Part shown: in pieces, positions 23,752-34,727 of the stretch
How positions within the stretch are numbered: position 1 is the first letter of the stretch
Layout of the letters: the number at the start of each line of letters is the position of its first letter
Assembly: GCA_951804985.1 (NCBI GenBank)
Contig: OX638135.1
Span: forward strand, 40,524,617-40,588,616
DNA: 64,000 bases
Direction: 5' to 3'
From: Dryomyza anilis
Taxonomy: Eukaryota > Arthropoda > Insecta > Diptera > Dryomyzidae
Made by a program: the position numbers and the translations under genes
Notes under the pieces: generated by a model
What the model saw: the letters and a program-made list of their open reading frames with translations, nothing else
Databases searched by the model: none
Told to the model about the DNA's origin: nothing

Positions 23752-24527
23752 TTAGCGGCCGAGAGCGCAATTTTCGTTTCGTTGAAAAATTCGCATTTGT
23801 CCTGGTTTAGTTGTAGCTTTGCTTACCTCAGGCGCTCTGCACCTGCACTCTTTCACGATAAGCGCGTCGACTTCCTCATTGATGATCGCCTCCACCGCTG
23901 GATTTTTGGGAAAATAGCGCTGCTTTATAGGGCGATCGTCCTTCATTATTATTTTATGGGTGTTTATGTCGCTCGTGCCTCCGCCACCTACAAATTTGCT
24001 AGCTCGTCCAGTAAAAAATGACCGATGACTTATTGTTCGCTGCGTTGATCATCCCGCACCACCGTGCACAATGGTGACTGATCTGATTGCTACGTCCATC
24101 TTTGCAGCGTGATGCTCTGCCTGCCGCAACTGAAGGTGGCTCCCACCTGCTGCAAAAAATCCATTACTATGATGATCTCGTTGACGACTTCTGGTAGCAC
24201 CAAAAGACCCAAGTGGCACTCCTTGTCACGTAGTCGGACAATCGCTTGAATTTCTTCGCTGACGCACCTGGCGACACCGTCCCGTGTTTCTGGTTCATTC
24301 CATGTTCGTCTATCCGGCGGTCGTTCAGCTTCTTCCATGTCAACGAATGGCGGCATCTGTTCGTGTCTGGTATTTTGCGTGCAGGCCGTTGTGGAGACTG
24401 TGGGGAAATTGAGTGATGTAGTTGGTAACTGCAACGGCCTCGTGGTGAGTGTAGGCAGTGTCCACGAAAGTGCACCTCCGTTGTGGGTTCTAGGCTGCGT
24501 TTCGAAGGGGAACAAATTGGTGGTCAA
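23752..24527 (-). pseudogene. Ty3/gypsy pol fragment: protease to start of RT
   Basis: On the minus strand the first part (24527-24090) ends in a retroviral-type protease C-terminus with LGLLVLPEVVNEIIIVMDFL and GATFSCG. The second part (23946-23752) begins MKDDRPIKQRYFPKNPAVEA and continues with the linker into the RT N-terminus (GQMRIFQRNE replacing the usual GKxRxCxDYR). A frame break lies between them near 24000-24090. The catalytic DTG of the protease, the RT catalytic box and the integrase are absent. It belongs to a different gypsy lineage from the 17.3-kb copy, judged by its sequence. Confidence 0.7.
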
Positions 24528-24710
24528 CTTAGGTCGAACAATCAGATTGTATATTTCCCTTCAGATTATATATTGCTTTATTTTCTCGCATTTTCGGTTT
24601 TTATTTTCACTCTGTTTATTATTTTTTTATGTTTTCCGCATGTGTTGTTTATTTTTTTTTTGTTCGTTCGGCGTTTTGTGTACCAGCGATTTAGTATTAA
24701 TTATTTATTA

Positions 24711-27700
24711 ACTCATCTTGTGTGGGGCAGCAGCGAATGCAACGCACGTGGTACCAAACTCCTTGACTTCATCATGACCTCCAATATAAACATTCACAAA
24801 ACTGGCAATTATCTACGTCTGTGACTGCTAGAAGACAGGAAGTGACAGGAACTTTGTCTAACTGTAGACTGAGAGAGTCAATCTTAAACTGGAAGGTTCT
24901 TAAAGAAGATTCGAGTTTCACACTGACCGAGAGGTGCTGCCTTCTACGACGGTGGGAAACCCTAGAAAAACGAACTGGGCACGCTTCAGACATGAACTTA
25001 AGAATTCCCGCAATATTCCTGTCAGAATTCGTACCAATTAAGTATTGAGACGTCCGTTTAAGTTATGAACGATGTCATAAATTCTATTTTTGTACGAACA
25101 TGTCTGATCCGATAAACGTATCTAGACCTCTCGTTCCTTGGTGGAGCGCTTGTCTTGAAACCTTGCGCAAGGATTCCAGAAAGCTTCTAAATAGGGCCCA
25201 AGGAGCAATTTAGACTCCGACTTTATTGAGCTAAGCAGAAAGTATATAAGAAACTAATTCATAAATCGAAAAGTAATTCTTATAAAGACTTCTGCAGTAG
25301 CATCGAATCCTGCAGTGAGACTAGCCGATTAGTCAAGTTTCTTAAAAGAAACAGAACTGACCGACTGGATTCACTGTGGAGACCTGATGGCTCGTATAGT
25401 GAATCTAAGACAGAGGCACTCAGTGTCCTAGTTGAGACTCACTTTCCGGGAAATCAAATCCACATTGGACCACTTTGTAATCCCAGTACTGGGGACTGCA
25501 AAACTCTAATGTGACAAAACATGACTGGCAGGTTGCCAGATTGGTTTTGTACGATGAAGCAATCCAATTCGCAGTGGCCTCTTTTGATGGCTTCAAGTCA
25601 CCTTGGCCGGATGGCATCTACCCAGTCATGCTACAGGAAGGTATACCCCAATTGCTACCACGCCTAAAGAAGATCTTTAGAGCAAGTCTTGCATAGGCAT
25701 TTATTCCGACATCCTGGCATTTAGTTACAGTAGCCTTCATTCCTAAAGTTGGAAGAGAAGACTATTCCTTAACCAAGAGCTTCAGGCCCATTAGCATGGT
25801 GTCCTTCATACAAAAGTGTCTAGAAAGACTAGTTGAGTTGCACATCAGAAAGGTACCCACATGCCTACAAACGTGCCTACAAACGTGGAAAATCCTGTGA
25901 AACTGCATTGCAACATCTGGTTGGCCGGATCGAGCTTGCTATTCAGAGGAAGATGTACGTCATGGGCTTATTTGTTGACATCGAGGGTGTTTTTGATAAT
26001 GCGACTTTTGATGGAATGTGTGACGCAGCTAGAAGGCATGGAATAGATGAAACATTGGTCAATTGGCTAAGGTCAATGCTAATGTTTAGGACCATCACCT
26101 CTGAGGCGGAGTGCGGTCAGTATATTATGACAGAGATGAATAGAGGTTGTCCTCAAGGTGGCGTTCTCTTCCCCCTGATCTAGTGTATGCTGGTTGAATC
26201 TCTGCTCAACGATCTTGATGAACCGGGTGTCTATTCGCAGGCCTATGCCGACGATGTTGCCATTCTTGCCACAGGCTTTTCCCTCAATGAGGTCTGTGTT
26301 AAAGCACAAAACTCATTGAACCGAATTGACAGCTGGTGTACTGCAAACGGACTTTCCGTCAACCCTCACAAAACAGGTATTATTCTCTTTACTAGGAAAA
26401 GAATAATGACAGGATTATCTCTACCAGTACTTAAGGGTATCACTATTCCTCTGTCTAACGAAGTAAAATATCTGTGCTTAACTCTAGATTGTAAACTACT
26501 CTGGACAAAACATGTTGAAAATAAAATTTCGCGAGCATTGAATGCCTTCAGGCAATGCAGAGGAATTTTTTGGAAGACATGGGGAATATCGCCGAGCAAA
26601 ATCTTATGGATTTACACGGCAATGGGAAGACCGATGATGTCATATTCATCGGTAGTCTGATGGAGCAAGCTGTCGCGAAATTGCGTGACAACTAGTCTTG
26701 CCAAGATTCAGAGAACCGTGTGTCTGGGTGTTACGGGTGTTTTTCCCGCTACATCTGGTCCAGCACTGGATGCAATCTTAAACCTACCACCACTTCCACC
26801 ACTTGACATCTTCATCAGAAACGAAGCCATAAATGCCTGCTAGAGACTAAAACGAGGTGGTTTCTGGTTTAATGTTCCTTGGAATATCTCTGACATTGCT
26901 CTCCGATGCAATGATAACAGAAATATAACCAAGACTAAATTTTGAGGTTTGCTAAACTGACATTCAAGACTGACTAACGCCTGACTGTGAGCCAGGTGAG
27001 GGTCCCATTGCATTTTCACCGACGGCTCCAGAAACGATCAGGGATCTGGTGATGGAGTGTTTGTGGAACCGGAAGACCGCAGACTTCACTTCGCCTTAGG
27101 CGACAATGCCTCGGTATTTCAAGCCGAAGTTTATGTTATACTCATGGCTATGACTACATTGCGGATACAACAGAGTTATATCTGTTTGCAGCGATAATCA
27201 AGCTGCTCTTATGGCTTTGAACAACCCGTTCATCACAACCAAAATTTTACGTCAATGCAGATAACGTCTCAATTGTGTTGGTAAATACAATGAAACTGAT
27301 TTGGGTGCCGGGCCATAAAGGAGTTTCTGGAAATGAAACATCTGACGAACTAGTACGTGCTGGATCTGAAGATAATCCATTTCGACCAGAACCTGTGCTT
27401 GGACTCCCTGCACCTACGGGAAAATTCGCCATCAGCTCTTGCGGCGTGCAGAAAATTGACGGGACTTCTAACGGGACACAACGCATGTGAATAACACATG
27501 AACGCAATCGGCCTGGCCGAAAGCGCCTTTTTTCGGCCTGCTACGAAGAAACTGGCATCATAGAGCACTATCTCTGTGACTGTCTAGCATTTTCTAGAAT
27601 TAGAAGGCGGATCTTTGGCACTGACGTGATGAAAGAGGATCAGCTACACTGTTTATCACACAATAGCCTTCTTAGATTCAATAACGAATCTATGAAATAT

Positions 27701-27790
27701 CATTAAAAACCAGGGAACTGGGTCACAGCACAATGGATATAACCCTGTATGAGTGCTGTGTCTCTATTTTTATCCCACAAAAAAAACTTA
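24711..27790 (+). pseudogene. 5'-truncated LINE: endonuclease C-part, RT, RNase H (LOA/R1/I-group-like)
   Basis: Starts inside the endonuclease (LVWGSSECNARGTKLLDFIM, then a TARRQEV-like stretch). RT motifs: FDGFKSPWPDGIYPVMLQEG (25584), SFRPISMVSF, KRGKSCETALQHLVGRIE, LFVDIEGVFDNATFDGM, MNRGCPQGGVLFPL (26135), and the catalytic box QAYADDVAILATGF (26238). The RNase H domain begins at FTDGSRNDQGSGDG (about 27013) and includes KLIWVPGHKGVSGNE (27297). A Cys/His end (EHYLCDCLAFSRIRR, ~27560) precedes the 3' UTR and A-rich tail at ~27780. Broken by frameshifts and stops, for example TAG at 25695 and 26180 where relatives have sense codons. RNase H after RT limits it to the I/LOA/R1-type LINEs. 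Confidence 0.85.
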
Positions 27791-28828
27791 TATAAATTTA
27801 AATTATATAGAAATTTGAATAAAAGAGATATTTTGAAATCAACTCTAAAATTAAATAAAGGTAAAATCAAATATGTAAATAGTGATCTAAAAGTTGATAA
27901 AAAGTAGATAATAAAACAATGATTGGAGTACTCAGAATCAGAATCATAATATCATAAATGATTGCAACCATCATTCCCAATTTTTCAAAATGATTCTGTC
28001 ATTCATTTAATGATTTCTAGAATCATAGATTTAATTCAATGATTAGAATGATAAATAATGATGAATATTATTTAAATAGAATAATAGCATTGATTGTTAC
28101 AATCATACAATGGTTCCAGAAATCATGTGGCCTCAATGCATGATAAAAACTTTCAAAAAAGTTCTCAACTATGTAGAGAGTCAGACGTCAAGATAGGTCA
28201 GCGTGTCGTTGGTATTATTTATTTTAATATTTATTTGTTTTAATATAAATAAGAAACTTTATAAATTTAGGAATACGTGTTGGTAACAAGTAACAATTTA
28301 TAAACTTCGGTTTTAAAGCCAGAACGGATTAAATACTGCGAATAACAACGAACGCCTTTCGTTCTAATTATTTATAGAACGATCAACGCGTTGTCGCTGC
28401 CGCAAACGAATAAAAGAGACTCCAGAGCGGAATGAAAAAAAATACAGAGAGTACACAAACACAGAGAGAAAGAGCTCTGAGAGGAAAATGATTGCAGCAA
28501 TAATAATTCCAGTCATTGAATGATGCCGTCAAAGCATGGTTGTGGTAATCATGTTTTTTCTTTGCGTGTAGTGTTTGTGTACACAGACATTATTATATTT
28601 CTATAATTATACAAGATTATGAACGAAATAAATTAAATATTATGTCAAATGAATACCCCGTTTACTGCACGTTACATTTTCGTAATATAAAAGAAGCTTC
28701 ATTAGTTGTACTGTTAACATTTATATATAAACCTGTTCGAAATTTAAAAGAAAAAGTTATTACCAAAATTAGACGTTCTAGAAGAAGGAAGTTTTCTGAT
28801 ATATTTGGCAACTGTTAATTTATTTATG
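27791..28828. other. AATCAT/ATGATT-rich stretch, then unassigned sequence before the capsid gene
   Basis: Between 27915 and 28140 AATCAT or ATGATT occurs more than a dozen times, and again at 28490-28560 (right side ending ...CATGATTTTTT-like, TTTGCGTGTAG). This suggests subterminal motifs of an unrecognised element. Bases ~28740-28815 encode a basic run (KIRRSRRRKFSDIFG) directly before the capsid frame, possibly the tail of a neighbouring viral gene. Confidence 0.4.
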
Positions 28829-29910
28829 ATGGCAGGATTGAATGTATGAAAAGTGAATTAGATCTGTTTGAGTCACCACCCGTACAAACTAGCATAATTA
28901 AAACAGAGGATGTATCATATAGTCCAATAGCAACAATTGACAAAACTACTATAATAGAATTTATTTCACTCGGAAATGGTGTAAAATATCGTGATCTAAG
29001 TTGTGTTTATTTACGATTAATTGTAGAAATTAATGGAAGTGGAGGAGTAGTAAACAATTTATTTCATTCATTATTTCGAATCTGTAATCTTCATTTAAAT
29101 AATAGAAATGTATCTCAATCTTGTAATAATTATCACTATAGTTCTTATATTGAAACATGGTTAAACTATGGAAATAATATAAAATGACCATTCAATAGTT
29201 GAGAATGAAAACCGAGGTTTAGCTAGATGGACGAAAACATTTTAAAAAAATGGAGAACGAGTAGAATTGATTAGAAAACTACATGTAGATATATTTATTC
29301 AAGCTAAATATCTTCTGAATAATGTGTATCTAAAAGTAATCCTTGATATGGAGAAACCTTCTTTTTATATACAAGAAGATTCAAAAGCTGGAGAATCATC
29401 TATTAAAATTCTTTAAGTAAAGATATAATTTAATCATCTTACCATCAATAGTAATATTTTAATGGCACATTATAATGTTTTACAAAGTAGAAATGCTATT
29501 TATCCATATAAAAAAGTTGAAATCGAGACATTTACTATTCACCCGGCAATCATTTCTTAATGTTAGAAAATGTTATAATTGGACAACTTTCAAATTTCTT
29601 AATATTTGGTATGCACAAAGCATATACAGGAGATCGTTCAGAAAATCTGTATGAGTTTCGTCATTTCAATTTACAAAGATTTAATTTCGTTGTAAATGGA
29701 GTACAAGTACCAGCACAACCGATTGAATATGATTATAAACATGGACGTATAAGTACAAGGGGATATCAAACCTTATTTAAAGGTACTGGCATACATTACT
29801 TTGATAAGGGACATCAAATAACTAAAGAATTATTTGATAACGGATATTTCTTACTTGCATTTGATTTAACACCAGATGTTGTGTATAATAATTTTAAATC
29901 TTACTGCTAA
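28829..29910 (+). pseudogene. Polinton/Maverick-type (F54H12.2-like) capsid protein, degraded
   Basis: The conserved N-terminus SELDLFESPPVQTSI (28855 onward) and the following blocks (IEFISLGNGVKYRDL, VNNLFHSLFRICNLHLN, YSSYIETWLNYG) match the capsid-like family of Polinton/Maverick and adintovirus elements, annotated in animal genomes as F54H12.2-like. After breaks near 29187, the frame resumes with LHVDIFIQAKYLLNNVYLK (~29280), VEIETFTIHPA (~29520), then LIFGMHKAYTGDRSENLYEF, NLQRFNFVVNGVQVPAQPIE and YFLLAFDLTPDV up to ~29910. A small deletion follows the first ATG (28829), and at least three frame breaks are visible. The length (~350 codons) is near the family's. The C-terminus is lost just before the BEL LTR. 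No polymerase, integrase or packaging ATPase of this element is visible here. Confidence 0.78.
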
Positions 29911-30052
29911 CATACGATCTACTGTTGTGTATCATAATCGTAGAGCTTACAGCTTACTTACGATCCACAATATAATTTTAACTAGTATATTTTTCCTTAT
30001 GGCATATTGGGTTAAGAGTTATGCATGTTATACACAGACAGTGTTCGGGTGG

Positions 30053-30464
30053 TGAACGGGTTGGCGTTTCGGATTTAAAATGTATAACAAAGATTTACCT
30101 TATTGTCCGAGGGGTGGATGACTTCATGAGAATTGGTGTAATGTTTGTAGATTTCTGTGTCGTCTTCTTGGAGAAGTGTTTCGTTGAAATCCTTGTTGTT
30201 GTTGGGTTAGAGTTGAATGTTGATTTTGTGTGATTTGTTTATTGTGTTTGTTCATTATGTCGCCGTGACCGAATTGTTGCGTTTGACGGGTTTTTTATAT
30301 ATGTTGTCGCGGAGAAGGGTTCTGGTTTTTATAGTTTAATTTTTAGTTTTAAACTTTTGTCACGGAGACTGGTGTGTTTGGGTACGTACGTTCGGCAGAG
30401 TAAATCGTAACGAAATGACGATCTTGTACTTAAAACGTCAAAAACTCATTGCAGCGAGTATCGC
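30053..30464 (-). repeat. 3' LTR of the BEL element
   Basis: Starts (plus strand) TGAACGGGTTGGCG and is ~95% identical to 33195-33608. It lacks the last few bases (TGCA end) that the other LTR has, consistent with a deletion that joined it directly to the protease region. Confidence 0.8.
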
Positions 30465-32152
30465 ATTGGTAGGTAAATCATTTGTTAGGGTCTTGAATAC
30501 AAGCGCATGCGTTTTTACTTTAAACTCAGGGTCAATAGGACAACACAATGTCAACTTTGAAGATTCTGATGGGTTTGCACTTTTGCATTAATATCACGAC
30601 TTGGAAGTCCTATTCGACTCCTTAACTCCTCCGTTACAAATGTGGCCTCAGATCCAGGGCCTATGAGAGCGTGTGCTACAAATGTGTTCCCATTGTTTTC
30701 GACGTTGACCATTGATGTGCTGAGAATCATTTTCTTAGCAGCAGAATGATCATATCTCTTAGTTCCTTGTGTGGGTCTAGGGTTAGTGGACTGTATTTGG
30801 GTCGTAAATGCTTAAGTTATAACAGCTGCACTTGTCCTGGAACGAGTATTGAATTCTGAATCATGGTTTGAGTTCAGATGTAGAAGTGAATGATGTCTTT
30901 TACCACAACTTTGACACCTACACTCGCTTCTACAATTTTTAATGCCGTGAGTCATTTCTTAACAATTATAACACAATCCATTTTTCTCACGACATCGAGT
31001 CTATTACACACTTTCATGGCTCTGAATCTCGGGCACTCGGGGAGCGTGTGCTGGGCTTTGCATAATGGGCAAAGATCCTCTTTAAATTCCTATTGGGTTG
31101 GCTTTGCAAATGTGGGTCTTGGATTTGTATTATGTGTGGGTCCAAATGCGCAATGAGTCTGAGAAACATTCATGTGATATGTATTCACATTTTCTCCCCA
31201 AGATTCGGGTCCAGAACCATCTCGGCTGTGACTTGAAGTCGATGGCTTCATATCATCAACAGCTTCGATTGTCCTATATCTTCGGGTCAGAAACACGTTC
31301 AAAGTTGTCCATGATGGAACCACTAAGATGTCCGTTAGAGATTTCTCAAAGTTCTCTAAGGTATTCTTCGGGAGATGGGTCGAGCACAAGTATAGCAGGA
31401 TTGGATCCCAGCTCTTTGTGTCAATTTGCAAATTTTGAAGGGTCATTTATAGTTCTTTGTAGCTTCCTAAAGGAACAACCTGACTCAAATGTCACTGCTT
31501 GCAAATTAAAAAGAGTCTTTAATTGCGCATTTATTTGCATCCGTTTATTCTCGTATTGTTCCACGAGATTAGACCAAGCAAATGAGAATCCAGCATTGGT
31601 AAGCGGAGCATTTTTTACAATATCATTTGCTTCGCCTCGGGTCTTTTGATTAAGGTAGCATAATTTTTCTACATCACTTAATCGGGAATTGTTAATGTAC
31701 ATAGTCGAAAACAGTTCTCTGAAAGTTGGCCATGTAGTATAATCACCATCAAAAATATCCATGTCACATGGGGGTAAAGTTATATAGGGTTCAAATTGTA
31801 TCGGGGTCATTTCTTCTCTTGCCTTGGGAGTTTCTACCGGGTGTTTTAATGTCTCCATTATTTCTGAAATTGAAGCAATAAAGCAATAAATAAATAAATA
31901 TTTATCCTTCCACTTCTTTCTGTTCACATCGGGATTGTCGGCTTCACTTCGTACAGAATGATACGAAGCTTGGAAATTATCCCTCAGATATGTAAGCTGC
32001 TTCTGATGAAACTCCAAGGCATGAGGTATTAAATCTTGGGTAGGGGTCTCGCAAATACTTTGCTCAAATACAATAATATCGTTTCCAAATTGAAAAAATA
32101 ATGTCAGAGCCGCCATATTTTTTATTATTGTGTTGGGTTTAAAAATATTCAA
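30465..32152 (-). pseudogene. BEL/Pao Gag (DUF1759 and zinc knuckles) plus protease fragment
   Basis: Gag starts near 32152 or at the internal Met at 32116. The DUF1759-type capsid block reads CDMDIFDGDYTTWPTFREL, LSDVEKLCYLNQKTRGEA and FAWSNLVEQYENKRMQI. After a frameshift at ~31440 it continues WDPILLYLCSTHLPKNTLEN. Two Cys/His clusters follow: CPLCKAQHTLPECPRF (~31060) and CRCQSCGKRHHSLLH (~30905), the pair usual in BEL Gags. The protease (~30730-30640) shows GPGSEATFVTEELRSRIGL; the position of the catalytic Asp in the D-x-G box is Gly (GGC codon), so the site is lost. It ends at the deletion junction 30464. Frameshifts and a stop between the zinc knuckles also inactivate it. Confidence 0.88.
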
Positions 32153-33174
32153 CGAATTTGAGACAATTTCAAATATTTAAATAATAAATATTGGGTCTGG
32201 ATGGCTTAATCTAAAAGATTATCACGGGTCACAATAGTTTTTCAGAAAATAAATCTGAAAACTTATAAAAAATATATAAATAATTTTTATGTTTGGGTGT
32301 GTATGGGTTAACAGCAATTAAAATGATTTGTTCACAATGAAAGAACGATGAAAACGTATTGAATCAATTCGTTTTTAGATAAACTTCAACAAAATTTTAA
32401 CAATTTATCTTTGGGTCAAAATGGGCTAACTTTAAAATTTTATTTAGTGGTAAACCGGGTCGCAAGTAAAATTTTATAGCGCAGTTAAGTTTTTTGGGTC
32501 GTAATTTGTTAAAAATCTAAAATATTTTTTACATAAATTAGATAAAAGAATTAATTTTGTAAAACAAAGTTATTAAACTATATTTAAAAAATCAATTCAA
32601 TGATTTTGGGTCGCTATGGGTTAAGTTTTAATAAATATTTTTGATAAAAAACGGGTCGGGTAATTTTTTATAATAAATTTTCAATAAAAAATTACTAAAT
32701 ATCAATAAAATTGATTTTTTGGGTCGAAAAGGGTTAAAAAAGCTTTAATATGGGTTTAAAAAGGCTCAATAGACAATTTCTAAAAAATATGGGATAATTT
32801 TTTGGTTCCCACGGGTAATTTATAAAATCCCACGAAAACACTTTTTTAGTGCACAACGTGGCAACCCTGTATACACTTGTTTATGTCTATTTGTTTTATG
32901 AGCAAATAAACAAACGAGTGCAGCGGCGAGTTGCTTGCTGAAAACAAATAAAACATGAAATTTGGCAAACGATCTTTCGCAATTCGTGTAAACTCTTTTG
33001 TTTGAGTTCGGGTCGGGTCGCAAAAAACAACAATTTTTGCCAAATTAACTAAATTTAATCACTTTTTCTGTGTGGGTCGGGTAAATACAATATATTACAA
33101 AATTGTTCCAAAATTTAAATATTTTTGTGGGTCGGGTCAATCCACATCCAAAACTTTACGCTTTCCTTTTTATT
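32153..33174 (-). other. BEL 5' leader with dense GGGTC/GGGTT (sense: GACCC/AACCC) motifs
   Basis: Roughly 1 kb of A/T-rich sequence between PBS and gag in which GGGT occurs over 20 times on the plus strand, usually as GGGTCG, GGGTTA or doubled GGGTCGGGT, at ~20-70-bp spacing. There is no open frame. It may be the packaging/leader RNA; the function is unknown. Confidence 0.5.
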
Positions 33175-33176
33175 AA

Positions 33177-33192
33177 AGGCTCGTTTGGACCA
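33177..33192 (-). promoter_or_regulatory. Putative BEL primer-binding site
   Basis: Minus-strand TGGTCCAAACGAGCC lies two bases inside the 5' LTR and starts with the TGG required to pair with a tRNA CCA end. The tRNA is not identified. Confidence 0.4.
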
Positions 33193-33194
33193 AA

Positions 33195-33612
33195 TGAACG
33201 GGTTGGCGTGGCGGAATTAAAATGTATAACAAAGATTTACCTAATTGTCCGAGGGGAGGATGACTTCAAGAGAAATGGTGTAATGTTTGTAGATTTCTGT
33301 GTCGTCTTTTTAGAGAAGTGTTTCGTTGAAATCCTTGTTGTTGTTGGGATTAGAGTTGAATGTTGATTTTGTGTGATTTGTTTATTGTGTTTGTTTATTA
33401 TGTCGCCGTGACCGAATTGTCACGTTTGACGGGTTTTTTTATATATGTTGTCGCGTAGACGGGTTCGGGTTTTTATAGTTTAATTTTTAGTTTTAAACTT
33501 TTGTCACGGAGACTGGTGTGTTTGGGTACGTACGTTCGGCAGAGTAAATCGTAACGAAATGACGATCTTGTACTTAAAACGACAAAAACTCATTGCAGCG
33601 AGTATCGCTGCA
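33195..33612 (-). repeat. 5' LTR of the BEL element
   Basis: 418 bp, plus-strand start TGAACGGG and end GCTGCA. The boundary at 33195 is confirmed because the flanks of 30053 and 33195 differ. A minus-strand TATA box (CATATATAAAAAAACCC, 33431-33447) fits the promoter. The right edge is placed by the TG...CA rule only. Confidence 0.7.
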
Positions 33613-33943
33613 ACGTTCTACGTAAACAGACAGCATTTAATTGTATTGGCCCACAATAAATAGGTCACTCTGATCATACAAATAAATGCTGATTCAGTTA
33701 TTTTAGCCTATAAGTCAATTAGTAATGCTGACTTAGTTATTTTAGCATGATGAAAGTACTCAATTTATTGTGAAATTATAAGAATAGTATAAGAATTGTT
33801 TCCGATAAGCTGAAGTATCCGTAATAAGACCTAGTGTTAAGTATAAGTGTACAAACTTTCAAAACGCAAGGAAGTTAAAGTCAAAGAAGGACTTCAACTT
33901 ACAAGGAAGTTAAAGTCAAAAAAGGACTTCAACATACAACATT
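33613..33943 (+). repeat. 5' LTR of a 297/17.6-like gypsy element (copy A)
   Basis: Placed between the BEL LTR and the tRNA-Ser PBS. It contains TTGGCCCACAATAAATAGG and a 35-bp direct repeat (AGGAAGTTAAAGTCAAA...GGACTTCAAC at 33869 and 33904). It ends ...ACATT, like errantivirus-type LTRs. The left edge is uncertain because no second LTR of independent context exists. Confidence 0.6.
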
Positions 33944-33961
33944 TTAGCGCAGTCGGTATCT
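33944..33961 (+). promoter_or_regulatory. Primer-binding site, tRNA-Ser type
   Basis: TTAGCGCAGTCGGTATCTC closely follows the GGCGCAGTCGGTA PBS of the 17.6/297 gypsy group. The duplicated version is at 36356-36373. Confidence 0.75.
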
Positions 33962-34341
33962 CAAACAACGCTCTCAGGGACCGAGAGAAGAAGGACGATA
34001 GAAGGAAGAAAAGGACTGTAAATCGCAGGACAAAATGGTGATTATTTAATTTTCCTTTTGAACTTTTTTTTTGTGTAAATTTTTTTATAAATAAATAAAG
34101 AATTAAAATTGAAGAATATATGAATAAGTAAAATATAATAATGAAAGATACTAATAATTAGTAATCTTTAAAAAAAAAATACGTGACTAACACCAGAAAA
34201 TTAAAACAACTATTACAGTGTTTAATAAAGTAATAAACACAAATTGAATAAATGAATATACAAATGAAAATTCAATAAATAACAAACGAAATAAAAATAA
34301 AATAGGAAATTTATTAAATGTTAAATTCAGTTAGTGTCTCA

Positions 34342-34655
34342 GCCGCGGTAGCTCAGTGGTTAGTGCGTTGGACTGCGAGCCGAAAGGTCCCCGGTTCAAG
34401 CCTGGATTGGGGCTAACAACATCTTTTCATAGAAACATTTTTTCTATACCGCGCTACCTCTCGTCAGTAAATGGCAAACCTACGAGAGTAAAAAATTGCC
34501 TATGAAAAGCTCTCACCCGCCTTTCGGATTCGGCAATAAACTGTAGGACCCACCACTTTGATTACAAATATAACACGCACAGTTCAAAATGGTGCGAGAG
34601 CTCGGCCTAAGTTCTTATAGAGCTTGTAGTGCCAAACTATTATATTATTATTATA
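34342..34655 (+). mobile_element. tRNA-derived SINE, copy 3 (full length)
   Basis: Head, body and (ATT)n tail as in copy 2. Flanked by AAATTCAGTTA on both sides (34324-34334 and 34655-34665), a clean target-site duplication within the gypsy leader; the left one is followed by GTGTCTCA before the head, so the true 5' end may be 8 bp earlier. It is in the same orientation as the host element. Confidence 0.88.
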
Positions 34656-34727
34656 AATTCAGTTAAGTAAATAAAAATTATTCTATACTGAATATGATAC
34701 GGAATTTTTTTTGTCGTTGGTAAATAT

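Larger units (their letters stand above)
30053..33612 (-). mobile_element. BEL/Pao LTR retrotransposon, internally deleted
   Basis: Two copies of one ~415-bp LTR bracket a minus-strand gag-protease region. Order in the sense (minus) direction: LTR 33612-33195, PBS, ACCC-rich leader, gag, protease, then an abrupt jump at 30464/30465 into the 3' LTR. RT, RNase H and integrase are missing. No matching TSD is visible: the left flank is the remnant after the capsid pseudogene and the right flank is the gypsy LTR. Confidence 0.8.
33416..34659 (+). repeat. 1,244-bp segmental duplication, copy A
   Basis: Matches 35828-37071 without net length change, with only a handful of substitutions seen (for example gtgtaaatt/ggtataaatt, acacaaatt/actcaaatt, cgctacc/cgccacc). 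It spans half a BEL LTR, the whole gypsy LTR and leader, and SINE copy 3. Confidence 0.9.

Noticed and set aside
32153..33194. Telomere-like repeats suggested by GGGTT/GGGTC motifs
   Set aside because: Irregular spacing and varied neighbours; the block sits between a BEL PBS and gag, so it is element leader, not telomere.
33847..34041. 64-codon frame in the gypsy LTR/leader (also 36259-36453)
   Set aside because: It spans the LTR direct repeat and PBS, so it is a chance frame copied with the duplication.
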